From an uncultured Clostridia bacterium (lineage in GTDB: Bacteria; Bacillota; Clostridia; Christensenellales; UBA1242), in assembly GCA_947631485.1 (NCBI GenBank), contig CANRLJ010000050.1, positions 1 through 6,132 on the forward strand: 6,132 nt of DNA, written 5' to 3'. This document shows, one piece after another, positions 1 to 6,108 of this stretch. How positions within the stretch are numbered: the stretch's first letter is position 1; each line of letters opens with the position of its first letter. The notes below the pieces were generated by a model. The model was given only the letters and a program-made list of their open reading frames with translations. It had not been told where the DNA came from and did no database searches. Position numbers and translations under genes: made by a program.

Positions 1-1
1 T

Positions 2-463
2 TTGGCAAAGACAAAGCAAATTCTTGTCTTTTCAAAGTGTGACCTTTTGGACAAGGAAACACTGCAATCAAAGATTGACGAGTTTTTGCAAAAGACAAAA
101 CAAAAGGAATATTATTGCATTTCTTCATACACAAGAGACGGCATTGAACAACTGAAGAAGAAAATCTTGCATACGCTTAAAACAATTCCTAAAAAGCCTC
201 CACTTGCCGTTGAGGAGGAGGGTTTTGATAAAAAGGATGTTTCAAGCATACAGATTGTCCGCCATGATGATGGCGTGTTTGAAGTTTATGGCGGCAGAAT
301 AGAGGGGCTGGCAAGAGGCGTTGTGATTTCTGACCCTCGTTCGTTTGCATATTTTCAAACCACATTAAAAGAGATGGGCGTCATTGACATGCTTAAAGAG
401 CATGGCATGAAAACAGGCGACACTGTGCTGATTAAAGACATTGAATTTGAATACACTGAATAA
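2..463 (+). CDS. obgE: GTPase Obg/CgtA, C-terminal part (5' end outside window)
   Basis: This is the last 153 residues of the Obg GTPase, which binds the 50S subunit and acts in late ribosome assembly and stress control. Two regions are visible. The first is the end of the G domain, with a G4 motif SKCD (residues 12-15 of the visible part, normally NKxD) and a G5-like CISSYTRDGI. The second is the Obg C-terminal (OCT) domain, recognised from the VYGGRIEGLARG segment, the FQ.TLKEMGV.D.L...GMKTGDTV pattern and the terminal IKDIEFEY. The TTG at 2-4 is an internal Leu codon, not a start: the Gly-rich Obg fold and the G1-G3 motifs must lie upstream. The family is usually about 430 residues, so roughly two thirds is missing. 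yhbY follows 104 bases downstream, a pairing seen in many Bacillota. The identification is firm; only the Asn-to-Ser change in G4 is unusual. Confidence 0.95.
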   Translation: MAKTKQILVFSKCDLLDKETLQSKIDEFLQKTKQKEYYCISSYTRDGIEQLKKKILHTLKTIPKKPPLAVEEEGFDKKDVSSIQIVRHDDGVFEVYGGRIEGLARGVVISDPRSFAYFQTTLKEMGVIDMLKEHGMKTGDTVLIKDIEFEYTE

Positions 464-552
464 CACTACATTTTGTGTGGTATGCAATTTATGTTTTTGC
501 ATAATACACAAAATATGGTGTAGTATGCATGCATAATACCACAATATGTGAG
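464..552. repeat. Intergenic composite inverted/direct repeat (obg-yhbY)
   Basis: Most of the space between obg and yhbY is repeated sequence. A long imperfect hairpin pairs 466-487 with 497-523. Its parts are a perfect 9-bp core (470-478 ATTTTGTGT with 506-514), an inner TATGCAA/TTGCATA stem (481-487 with 497-503) and an outer CTAC/GTAG stem (466-469 with 520-523), with a 5-base bulge at 515-519 and a loop at 488-496. The 3' arm then recurs: TGCATAATAC occurs at 498-507 and at 530-539, each followed by a similar ACA(AA)ATATG.TG stretch. The module is therefore present once inverted and twice direct. There is no T-run after the hairpin, so it is not a classic intrinsic terminator. CATAAT (500-505, 532-537) would make a fair -10 box, but neither copy has a good -35. 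It may be a dispersed palindromic repeat, an RNA processing site or a regulator-binding array; the sequence does not decide. Confidence 0.7.
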
Positions 553-557
553 AAAAT

Positions 558-563
558 GAGGTG
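558..563 (+). promoter_or_regulatory. Ribosome binding site of yhbY
   Basis: GAGGTG lies four bases before the ATG at 568. It fixes that codon as the start and lies just outside the upstream repeat cluster. Confidence 0.75.
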
Positions 564-567
564 AAAA

Positions 568-864
568 ATGATTACAACAAAACAAAGAGCATTTTTGAGA
601 GGTTTGGGAAACGCACTTGACTGCGTTGTTCAAATAGGAAAGGATGGCATCACAGACAATGTGGTGGAAAGCATCTATTTGTTGTTGGAAGCAAGGGAAC
701 TGATTAAAATCAAAATACTCAAAACCTGCGACCTAAGCCAACAAGAAGCGGCAAACGAAATTGCTTCTCGACTTGATGCAGACATCGTTCAGGTGATTGG
801 AAACACCATCATCTTGTATAAAAAATCCACAAAAAAGGATTTCAAACACATCCAACTTCCATAA
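568..864 (+). CDS. yhbY: YhbY-type CRM-domain RNA-binding protein
   Basis: A 98-residue protein that is essentially a single CRM (YhbY/CRS1) domain, a KH-like RNA-binding fold. Characterised members associate with pre-50S ribosomal particles. The family signature is visible: the N-terminal [11 protein letters not shown], the loop [10 protein letters not shown] (residues 22-31) holding the GxxG motif as GKDG where GKGG is commonest, and then [10 protein letters not shown] (residues 42-51) and the ending [11 protein letters not shown]. Length fits the family (about 95-100). ATG 568 is chosen because GAGGTG lies just upstream and the conserved region begins within a few residues of it. It follows obg on the same strand, which supports a ribosome-assembly role. 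An A/T-rich terminator lies eight bases after its stop, separating it from rny. Confidence 0.93.
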   Translation: MITTKQRAFLRGLGNALDCVVQIGKDGITDNVVESIYLLLEARELIKIKILKTCDLSQQEAANEIASRLDADIVQVIGNTIILYKKSTKKDFKHIQLP

Positions 865-871
865 AATACGC

Positions 872-898
872 AAAAAAACAGGTCAATCTGTTTTTTTT
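872..898 (+). terminator. Intrinsic terminator after yhbY
   Basis: A 10-bp stem pairs 872-881 with 888-897 around a 6-base loop. Only three pairs are G-C (the ACAG/CTGT tip); the rest is an A-run facing a T-run that continues past the stem. The GC-poor stem makes it weaker than the 3349 terminator, but its place eight bases after the yhbY stop and just ahead of the rny promoter supports the call. Confidence 0.65.
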
Positions 899-917
899 AT
901 AAACTTTTTTAAAATAT

Positions 918-947
918 TTGACAAAGATGTTTTAAAAGGGTTAAACT
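918..947 (+). promoter_or_regulatory. Putative SigA-type promoter of rny
   Basis: A perfect -35 box TTGACA (918-923) is followed after 18 bases by TAAACT (942-947, four of six matches to TATAAT). Reading TTAAAC at 941-946 gives a 17-base spacer but a poorer box. With the first choice transcription would begin near G954, exactly at the base of the leader hairpin. It lies just downstream of the yhbY terminator. Confidence 0.6.
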
Positions 948-950
948 CTA

Positions 951-997
951 TTTGTGGGTATTTGGGCTTTTTCGTCATATGTCAAAATGCTCACAAA
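951..997 (+). promoter_or_regulatory. Leader hairpin abutting the rny ribosome binding site
   Basis: Bases 951-965 can pair with 982-997 in a stem of 15 pairs (three are G-U) with one bulged A at 984 and a 16-base loop at 966-981. The outer part is TTTGTGGG facing CTCACAAA. The stem ends one base before the Shine-Dalgarno AGGGAG at 998-1003, and its 5' foot coincides with the predicted transcript start. It could cap the 5' end against decay or modulate translation of rny. Fold judged by eye; function is inference. Confidence 0.5.
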
Positions 998-1003
998 AGG
1001 GAG
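998..1003 (+). promoter_or_regulatory. Ribosome binding site that fixes the rny start
   Basis: AGGGAG sits six bases before ATG 1010. It decides the start: the reading frame stays open back to 797, inside yhbY, but that stretch lacks RNase Y similarity and crosses the terminator and promoter. Confidence 0.8.
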
Positions 1004-1009
1004 AATATT

Positions 1010-2593
1010 ATGAACGGGTTATTATTGGATGTTTCTCCTGCAATCGTATCTGTGATAGCAATCGTACTTTTCTTTGTTGGGCTTGCACTTGGATTTGTTG
1101 TCTTTAAAATTTACAGTAGTAAAAAATTGGAAAAAAATAAGTCTAATGCTTTGAAAATTATCGAAGATGCGTATGCAGAAGCAAAGACAATCAAAAAAGA
1201 AGCAGTGATTGAAAGTAAAGAACAATCACAAAAAGTTAAGGATGAAATCGAACAAGAAATCAAAGAAAGAAGGTCAGAGATAACCAAACTTGAAGAAAGG
1301 TTGAATCAGCGTGAAGAGTTTATCGAAAAGAAGGAACTTGCCGTTGATAAGAGAACCGAACAACTTGAAGAGGACAAAAAAGGACTTGTTGACCTTAAGG
1401 CGTCTCTTGAAAAAGCAAAATCCGAGCAAGAAGAACTCAGGCTGAAGATTTTGGACGAACTTGAAAGAGTTTCGAAGTTGTCAAAACAAGAAGCCAAGGA
1501 TATGCTGATTTCAAACATGAGAAATGACGCACAAAAAGAGGCCGCTGTCATTGTGAAGCAAATTGAGGACGAGGCAAGAGAAGAGGGTGACAAGAAAGCC
1601 AGAGAAATCATTGGTCAAGCAATTCAAAGATGTGCAACTGAAACCGCAAGTGAAATGACTGTAAGCGTCGTGTCTCTTCCAAATGACGAAATGAAAGGAA
1701 GAATAATCGGACGCGAAGGCAGAAACATCAGGGCGATTGAGGCTGCAACAGGCGTGGAACTTATTGTTGATGACACACCAGAAACAATCACAATTTCTGG
1801 GTTTGACCCAATAAGAAGAGAGGTTGCAAGACTTTCTCTTGAAAAGTTGATTTCAGACGGAAGAATCCATCCAACAAGAATTGAAGAAATCGTTGAAAAA
1901 ATGCAGAAAGATGTTGATAAGACAATCAAACAGGCGGGCGAAGACGCCTGCAACGAGGTTGGCATTTTCAACCTTAATCCAGAACTTGTAAAAACTTTGG
2001 GCAGACTGAAATACAGAACAAGTTATGGACAAAATGTCCTCAAACACTCCATCGAGTGTTCAATCATTGCGGGCTTGCTTGCAAGCGAACTTGGAGCAAA
2101 TGTGAAGATTGCAAAGCGTGGTGGCCTTTTGCACGACATAGGAAAGGCTTTGGACCACGAACTTGAAGGAACTCATGTTCAGATTGGCGTTGAGTTGGCA
2201 AGAAAGTATGGAGAAAGCGAGGCAGTTGTGCATTGCATTGAGGCTCACCACTTTAATGTTGAGTTTAAGAGCATTGAGGCTGTTATTGTTCAGGTGGCTG
2301 ACGCAATTTCAAGTTCAAGACCTGGTGCAAGACGAGACAGTTTTGAAAACTACATCAAGCGTCTGCAACAACTTGAAGAAATCGCAAATGGTTTTGATGG
2401 CGTGGAAAAGTCTTATGCAGTTCAGGCAGGAAGAGAAGTCAGAATCATCGTTAAGCCAGAGCAAATTTCCGACAGTCAGGCGATGTTTATGGCAAAAGAA
2501 ATTGCAACAAAAATTGAAAATGAAATGCAATATCCTGGTCAAATTAAGGTTAATGTCATCCGCGAAAGCAGATATACTGAAACCGCAAAATAA
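1010..2593 (+). CDS. rny: Ribonuclease Y (membrane-anchored endoribonuclease)
   Basis: RNase Y is the endonuclease that initiates mRNA decay and processing in many Bacillota, in place of RNase E. The 527-residue product matches the family length (about 520). Domains in order: one N-terminal membrane helix (about residues 8-29); a long charged coiled coil rich in Glu and Lys (about 32-200); a KH RNA-binding domain with the GxxG loop as GREG at 234-237; and a metal-dependent HD domain with His346, the His375-Asp376 doublet in [21 protein letters not shown], and Asp431 in [14 protein letters not shown]. All expected catalytic positions appear intact. The frame is open upstream to 797, but ATG 1010 is preferred: it has AGGGAG six bases before it and gives the usual short N-terminus followed by the membrane helix. 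It has its own promoter and a hairpin leader, and it is followed by two small membrane-protein genes likely on the same transcript. Confidence 0.97.
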   Translation: MNGLLLDVSPAIVSVIAIVLFFVGLALGFVVFKIYSSKKLEKNKSNALKIIEDAYAEAKTIKKEAVIESKEQSQKVKDEIEQEIKERRSEITKLEERLNQREEFIEKKELAVDKRTEQLEEDKKGLVDLKASLEKAKSEQEELRLKILDELERVSKLSKQEAKDMLISNMRNDAQKEAAVIVKQIEDEAREEGDKKAREIIGQAIQRCATETASEMTVSVVSLPNDEMKGRIIGREGRNIRAIEAATGVELIVDDTPETITISGFDPIRREVARLSLEKLISDGRIHPTRIEEIVEKMQKDVDKTIKQAGEDACNEVGIFNLNPELVKTLGRLKYRTSYGQNVLKHSIECSIIAGLLASELGANVKIAKRGGLLHDIGKALDHELEGTHVQIGVELARKYGESEAVVHCIEAHHFNVEFKSIEAVIVQVADAISSSRPGARRDSFENYIKRLQQLEEIANGFDGVEKSYAVQAGREVRIIVKPEQISDSQAMFMAKEIATKIENEMQYPGQIKVNVIRESRYTETAK

Positions 2594-2636
2594 CAATCGA
2601 GCTTTGCAGAATCATAATTAAAATAAGGAGGAAAAT

Positions 2637-2963
2637 ATGGCTGAAAAGAAAGAGAAGAAGAAAAAAGAACCTCGCACTTGGTCAACAACAAAAGTGCTTG
2701 ATTGTGTGGCTTACTTTGCAATCATGTTTATTGCCATCGCACTGATTTTCAGGCTTGCATTTAGAGAGCACACACCAAGCGTTGCAAATGCGTTTGCTTC
2801 CATTGGCGAGTGTTTGGCGTATGTCATCAGCATACTTCTTGGCTTCTATTGGACAATGCGCAAGCGTGGCACTGGCTGGAATAAACGCAACATTTGGTGG
2901 CTTATTTGCTGGATTGTTGCAACAGTCGTAATCATCGTCATATATATCTTTGCGATTATTTAA
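2637..2963 (+). CDS. Small three-helix membrane protein, function unknown
   Basis: I do not recognise this 108-residue protein. It starts with a Lys-rich tail (MAEKKEKKKKEPR), followed by three hydrophobic segments at about residues 20-38, 49-72 and 86-108. A basic loop (RKRGTGWNKR, 75-84) lies between the second and third. By the positive-inside rule the N-terminus and this loop face the cytoplasm and the short loop near 43-48 faces out. There is no signal-peptide cleavage site, catalytic motif or Cys pair that suggests an activity. The gene has the strongest ribosome binding site in the window (AAGGAGG, 2625-2631, five bases before the ATG), so it is very probably translated. It lies 43 bases after rny and 9 bases before the next small membrane-protein gene, with no terminator visible on either side, so cotranscription with rny is likely. 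A link with membrane-bound RNase Y is conceivable but rests only on position. Confidence 0.8.
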   Translation: MAEKKEKKKKEPRTWSTTKVLDCVAYFAIMFIAIALIFRLAFREHTPSVANAFASIGECLAYVISILLGFYWTMRKRGTGWNKRNIWWLICWIVATVVIIVIYIFAII

Positions 2964-2972
2964 TGAGGGAAG

Positions 2973-3350
2973 ATGAATAAAATTCCATATATAGTCACAG
3001 CAATAACAGTTTGTTTCGCTGGATTGTTTGCAATTCTAAACAGATTTTGGGCAGGCTTTGTGTATTTTGTGCTTGCACTGCTTTTGGCGTTGTCTTTGTT
3101 TTGGGCAGGGTGGTTTTTGTATAGATATTTCACCGATTTCAAGGCAGAACTTGAAGAGGGCTTTAAGCTCTTTAAGGCAGAAAAGATAAACAAAACACAA
3201 ATCACCGCCGAAACCTTTGACCAAAATGAAAAAGCCTATCGAAAAAACTATTCAAAACATGTCTTTAAGGACAAATTCATGAAATGGTTTCAAATTGCCT
3301 TTTGTTTTGCACTTGCAGTCGCATTTATACTTGGCATGGTGTTTATTTAA
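2973..3350 (+). CDS. Small membrane protein with cytoplasmic loop, function unknown
   Basis: I do not recognise this 125-residue protein. Hydrophobic segments lie at about residues 4-22, 26-50 and 105-125. The first two are Trp/Phe-rich and form a hairpin. A charged stretch of about 54 residues (51-104, rich in Lys, Glu and Phe) separates them from the last helix, and the protein ends almost directly in the membrane. The charge pattern suggests that the central loop is cytoplasmic. GAGGGA (2965-2970) lies only two bases from the ATG, which is tight, but no other start precedes the first helix. The gene begins 9 bases after the upstream small membrane-protein gene, so translational coupling is likely. 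Its stop codon is the first part of the terminator stem at 3349-3376, making it the last gene of the rny unit. It could act with its neighbour as a two-part membrane complex; that is inference. Confidence 0.8.
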   Translation: MNKIPYIVTAITVCFAGLFAILNRFWAGFVYFVLALLLALSLFWAGWFLYRYFTDFKAELEEGFKLFKAEKINKTQITAETFDQNEKAYRKNYSKHVFKDKFMKWFQIAFCFALAVAFILGMVFI

Positions 3351-3376
3351 AAAATGGCAGTTGATGCCATTTTTTT
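3349..3376 (+). terminator. Intrinsic terminator closing the rny unit
   Basis: An 11-bp stem pairs 3349-3359 with 3365-3375: core ATGGCA/TGCCAT extended by A-T pairs, with a 5-base loop GTTGA and a run of T. The stem includes the last two bases of the preceding stop codon. It cleanly separates the rny transcript from the comM promoter. Its A/T flanks are near-symmetrical, so it could also act on the opposite strand. Confidence 0.85.
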
Positions 3377-3413
3377 ATTTTCGTCAAAATTTGTGAAAAT
3401 GACATCAAAAAAT

Positions 3414-3442
3414 TTGGTATTATATTTGTTTTTTGTTATAAT
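3414..3442 (+). promoter_or_regulatory. Extended -10 promoter of comM-dprA(-topA)
   Basis: TTGGTA (3414-3419, four of six matches to TTGACA), a 17-base spacer and a perfect TATAAT (3437-3442) preceded by TG one base away (3434-3435) form a convincing housekeeping-sigma promoter. The start of transcription would fall near G3449, giving a leader of only about 17 bases that is almost entirely the ribosome binding site. Confidence 0.82.
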
Positions 3443-3457
3443 TTATATGATTTTTGC

Positions 3458-3465
3458 GAGGTGAT
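3458..3465 (+). promoter_or_regulatory. Ribosome binding site that fixes the comM start
   Basis: GAGGTGAT, an uninterrupted match to the 16S rRNA tail, runs right up to ATG 3466. An in-frame TTG at 3454 lies upstream of it and has no site of its own, so ATG 3466 is the start. Confidence 0.8.
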
Positions 3466-5007
3466 ATGTTATCAAAAATTTTGAGTTTTGGTCTTGTTGG
3501 AATTGAGGGCTTTTCAGTTCAGATTGAAACAGACATCATTGGAGGTCTGCCTCATTTTGAAATTGTTGGGCTCGGAGACACTGCCGTCAAAGAATCAAAG
3601 GACAGGGTTAAGTCTGCCATAAGAAATTCTGGATTTGAATATCCTGTAAAGCACTACACAATCAATCTCGCACCAGCGGACATAAAAAAAGAAGGGCCTC
3701 TTTATGACCTCGGGATTGCCATGGGCATTTTGACGGCAACAGAACAGGTCAGAGGCCAAAAATATAAGGACTTTGTCTTTTTGGGAGAACTCTCTTTGGA
3801 TGGCTCAATAAAAAAGGTCAGGGGAGTTCTTCCAATCCTCATCAGCGCAAGAAATCAGGGGTTTAAGAAGGTTGTTTTGCCATATGACAATGTTGAGGAA
3901 GCAAGTTATATCACCGGCATGGAAATATATGCCTTTTCAAAACTTAAAGGTGTTGTGGAGTTTCTTAATGACGAAAGCCTGACGCCTGTTTATCCAATAA
4001 AGACAAAGACATTTGAAGAAATTTCAAAACAGACTTCAAACAAACTTGATTTTGAAAATGTAAAGGGGCAAGCAGTGGCAAAGCGTGCCCTTGAAATTGC
4101 TGCCGCAGGTGGACATAATGTGCTTATGATTGGCCCTCCCGGAAGTGGAAAAAGCATGCTTGCGAAGTGTTTTTCAGGCATCTTGCCCGACCTGACATTT
4201 GAGGAGGCTTTGGAAGTGACAAAGATTCACTCCATTGCTGGCGAACTTGACCTTTCAAAAGGAATAATAACTGAAAGACCTTTCAGAACACCTCACCACA
4301 CGGCCTCTTCCGTCAGTCTGACAGGTGGAGGAAATCACAGCAAACCAGGAGAGATAAGTTTGGCGCACAACGGTGTGCTTTATTTGGATGAGTTTCCAGA
4401 ATATTCGAGGGCGCTGATTGAAACACTCAGACAGCCACTTGAAGATGGATATATCACAGTTGCAAGGGCAAATCAAACAATAACATATCCAGCATCCTTC
4501 ACTCTTGTTGCAAGCATGAACCCTTGCCCATGCGGAAATTATGGCGCAAAAGACAGACAATGCACTTGCACGCCTGCACAAATTCACAAATATCTTTCCA
4601 AAATATCTGGGCCAATCATGGACAGAATTGATATTCAGGTTGAAGTTGACAATGTTACATATAAAGAACTTAACAACGCCGAAAAAGAAGAAAGTTCTGC
4701 CCAAATAAAGAAGCGCGTTGACAATGCTCGCTCAAAACAGTTGGAAAGATTTAAAAACAGCAAGACCTTTTGCAACGCAAAGATGTCTGTTCCACAGATG
4801 AAAAAATATTGCGTTTTGTCGCAAGAGTGCTCAAACCTTATGGAGCAGGCGTTTTCAAGCCTAAACCTTTCTGCCAGGGCACATGACCGAATTTTGAAGG
4901 TTGCCAGAACAATCGCCGATTTGGATGGCTGCCAAGACATCCTTCCTCAACATATTGCTGAGGCAATTTCCTATCGTGGTCTTGACCGCAAATATTGGAG
5001 TTTGTAG
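3466..5007 (+). CDS. comM: YifB/ComM family AAA+ ATPase (Mg-chelatase-like)
   Basis: A 513-residue member of the YifB/ComM family. In Vibrio and Acinetobacter ComM is a hexameric branch-migration helicase that extends recombination of transforming DNA. The N-terminal Lon/S5-like domain (about 1-170) begins with the family pattern SFGLVGIEGFSVQIE and contains GLPHFEIVGLGDTAVKES. The AAA+ core follows with Walker A GPPGSGKS (223-230), the FRTPHHTASS segment, Walker B YLDEF (306-310), and a sensor region SMNPCPCG (350-357) followed by a second Cys pair CTC, a Cys cluster usual in this family. MDRIDI (385-390) comes next, and the C-terminal domain ends in AISYRGLDRKYW. Length is normal (about 500-510) and no key residue is missing. 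It has its own promoter and leads a tight cluster: dprA starts eight bases after its stop. Whether this protein serves transformation or another recombination role here is inferred from the family and from dprA. Confidence 0.95.
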   Translation: MLSKILSFGLVGIEGFSVQIETDIIGGLPHFEIVGLGDTAVKESKDRVKSAIRNSGFEYPVKHYTINLAPADIKKEGPLYDLGIAMGILTATEQVRGQKYKDFVFLGELSLDGSIKKVRGVLPILISARNQGFKKVVLPYDNVEEASYITGMEIYAFSKLKGVVEFLNDESLTPVYPIKTKTFEEISKQTSNKLDFENVKGQAVAKRALEIAAAGGHNVLMIGPPGSGKSMLAKCFSGILPDLTFEEALEVTKIHSIAGELDLSKGIITERPFRTPHHTASSVSLTGGGNHSKPGEISLAHNGVLYLDEFPEYSRALIETLRQPLEDGYITVARANQTITYPASFTLVASMNPCPCGNYGAKDRQCTCTPAQIHKYLSKISGPIMDRIDIQVEVDNVTYKELNNAEKEESSAQIKKRVDNARSKQLERFKNSKTFCNAKMSVPQMKKYCVLSQECSNLMEQAFSSLNLSARAHDRILKVARTIADLDGCQDILPQHIAEAISYRGLDRKYWSL

Positions 5008-5015
5008 GGGGCTGT

Positions 5016-6089
5016 ATGACGGAAAAAGAAAAACTGCTGGTCTTTATGTCGATGTATGAAGTTTCAAACAAAAAGCAAGAAACTTTGTCGGATTTTTTTG
5101 ACGACTCCAAGGCTGTTGACGACATGGTTTTTGGCAAAGAATTTGAGGAAGTCCTCTCTGCCGAAGAAGTCAAGAAGTTGAGGGCTGGCTTTGATTTGCA
5201 AGCACTGAACTCTTCTGTGGAGAACATACAAAGGTCTGGCATCAAAATTTTGACAATCTTTTCTGAGGAATATCCACAAAAACTGATTGATTTGCCAGAC
5301 AGACCACTGATTTTGTATTGCAAAGGAAACCTAAACCTTTTAAAAATGCGTGGAATTGCGATGGTCGGCACGAGGATGCCAACAAACTATGGCAAAATCA
5401 TCACAGAAAAGTTTGCCAAGACCATTGCCGAAAACAACTTTGTTGTTGTCAGTGGGCTGTGCTATGGAGTGGACACAATTTCACACAAGGCCACTTTGAG
5501 CGTTGGCGGAAAGACGATTGCCGTTGTGGGAAGTGGCTTCAACAATATATATCCAGCAACAAACAATGCTCTTGCCGATGAAATTGCAGAGAAAGGCCTA
5601 TTGATGAGCGAATATCCTCCATCTTTTCAAGCAAAGAAATATACTTTTCCAAGAAGAAACAGAATTATTGCAGGGCTGAGCGATGGGGTGCTTATCACGG
5701 AAGCAGGCTTGAAGAGTGGCACGGTTCACACAAAGGAATATGCGCTGGAATATGGCAGAGATCTGTTTGCCGTTCCTGGAAACATAAACAGTGGCAAGAG
5801 CGAACTTACAAATCATATGATTAAGACTGCTCAAGCAGAGTGCGTGACATCTCCAGAGGACATATTAAATTATTATGGAGTGGAAAAACAAGCAAAGGCA
5901 AACAAATACATTTCATTAAACATGGAAGAGCAAATGATTGTAAATTTGCTTGACGACGGAGAAAAGGATTTTGATTTCCTTTCACAAAAAACCAAAATTC
6001 CTACAAATATTTTGAGCAGTTGTTTGACAACTTTGGAAATTCGTGGTTTAATAAAAAAGTTGCCGGCGCAGACCTACGCACTATCTTAA
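5016..6089 (+). CDS. dprA: DNA-processing protein DprA (RecA loader)
   Basis: DprA/Smf binds incoming single-stranded DNA and loads RecA during natural transformation; it is also widespread in bacteria not known to transform. The 357-residue product has an N-terminal region containing the family pattern YPQKLIDLPDRPLILYCKG. The Rossmann-fold core follows: VGTR (117-120), SGLCYGVDTISH (146-157, usually SGLA.GID), IAVVGSGFNNIYP, SEYPP, FPRRNRIIAGLS (211-222), TEAGLKSGT and GRDLFAVPG. The C-terminal winged-helix domain spans about 302-357. The late core segment reads LTNHMIKTAQ (264-273) where G.N.LI..GA is usual. ATG 5016 is preferred over an in-frame TTG at 4995 inside comM: it has AGGGGG four bases before it, although this overlaps the comM stop. 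The eight-base gap to comM implies cotranscription and probable coupling; topA follows after 19 bases. Confidence 0.95.
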   Translation: MTEKEKLLVFMSMYEVSNKKQETLSDFFDDSKAVDDMVFGKEFEEVLSAEEVKKLRAGFDLQALNSSVENIQRSGIKILTIFSEEYPQKLIDLPDRPLILYCKGNLNLLKMRGIAMVGTRMPTNYGKIITEKFAKTIAENNFVVVSGLCYGVDTISHKATLSVGGKTIAVVGSGFNNIYPATNNALADEIAEKGLLMSEYPPSFQAKKYTFPRRNRIIAGLSDGVLITEAGLKSGTVHTKEYALEYGRDLFAVPGNINSGKSELTNHMIKTAQAECVTSPEDILNYYGVEKQAKANKYISLNMEEQMIVNLLDDGEKDFDFLSQKTKIPTNILSSCLTTLEIRGLIKKLPAQTYALS

Positions 6090-6095
6090 TACATA

Positions 6096-6101
6096 AAGGA
6101 G
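6096..6101 (+). promoter_or_regulatory. Ribosome binding site for a TTG start (topA)
   Basis: AAGGAG lies seven bases before TTG 6109, the ideal distance. The nearer ATG at 6104 is only two bases from it and is in another frame, giving ATG-TTT-TGA. Confidence 0.7.
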
Positions 6102-6108
6102 TTATGTT

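Noticed and set aside
466..523. The obg-yhbY hairpin as an intrinsic terminator of obg
   Set aside because: The stem is AT-rich and bulged and is followed by TATGCATG rather than a T-run; the only T-run lies in its loop.
500..537. Promoter for yhbY using CATAAT at 500-505 or 532-537
   Set aside because: Both boxes match the -10 well, but no acceptable -35 sits 16-18 bases upstream and no TGn extension is present; left as a possibility in the repeat entry.
797..1009. 71-residue upstream extension of the RNase Y reading frame
   Set aside because: It overlaps the end of yhbY, crosses a terminator and promoter, has no family similarity, and ATG 1010 has a good ribosome binding site and gives the normal RNase Y N-terminus.
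2163..2621. 152-residue + strand frame overlapping the end of rny
   Set aside because: It lies almost wholly inside the HD-domain coding region in another frame, with composition and no motif of its own: a shadow of rny.
2594..2636. Terminator or promoter between rny and the first small membrane-protein gene
   Set aside because: No stem followed by T and no -35/-10 pair can be seen in these 43 bases; only the strong ribosome binding site is present.
3454..3465. TTG start for comM four codons upstream
   Set aside because: The ribosome binding site GAGGTGAT lies within this stretch and points to ATG 3466, which also gives the conserved N-terminus.
4995..5015. TTG start for dprA inside the end of comM
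   Set aside because: No ribosome binding site precedes it; ATG 5016 has AGGGGG nearby and suits the family length.
4255..5371. Several long minus-strand frames across comM and dprA (up to 177 codons)
   Set aside because: They are antisense to strongly conserved coding sequence, have no ribosome binding sites or recognisable domains, and are expected shadows in AT-rich genes with biased codons.
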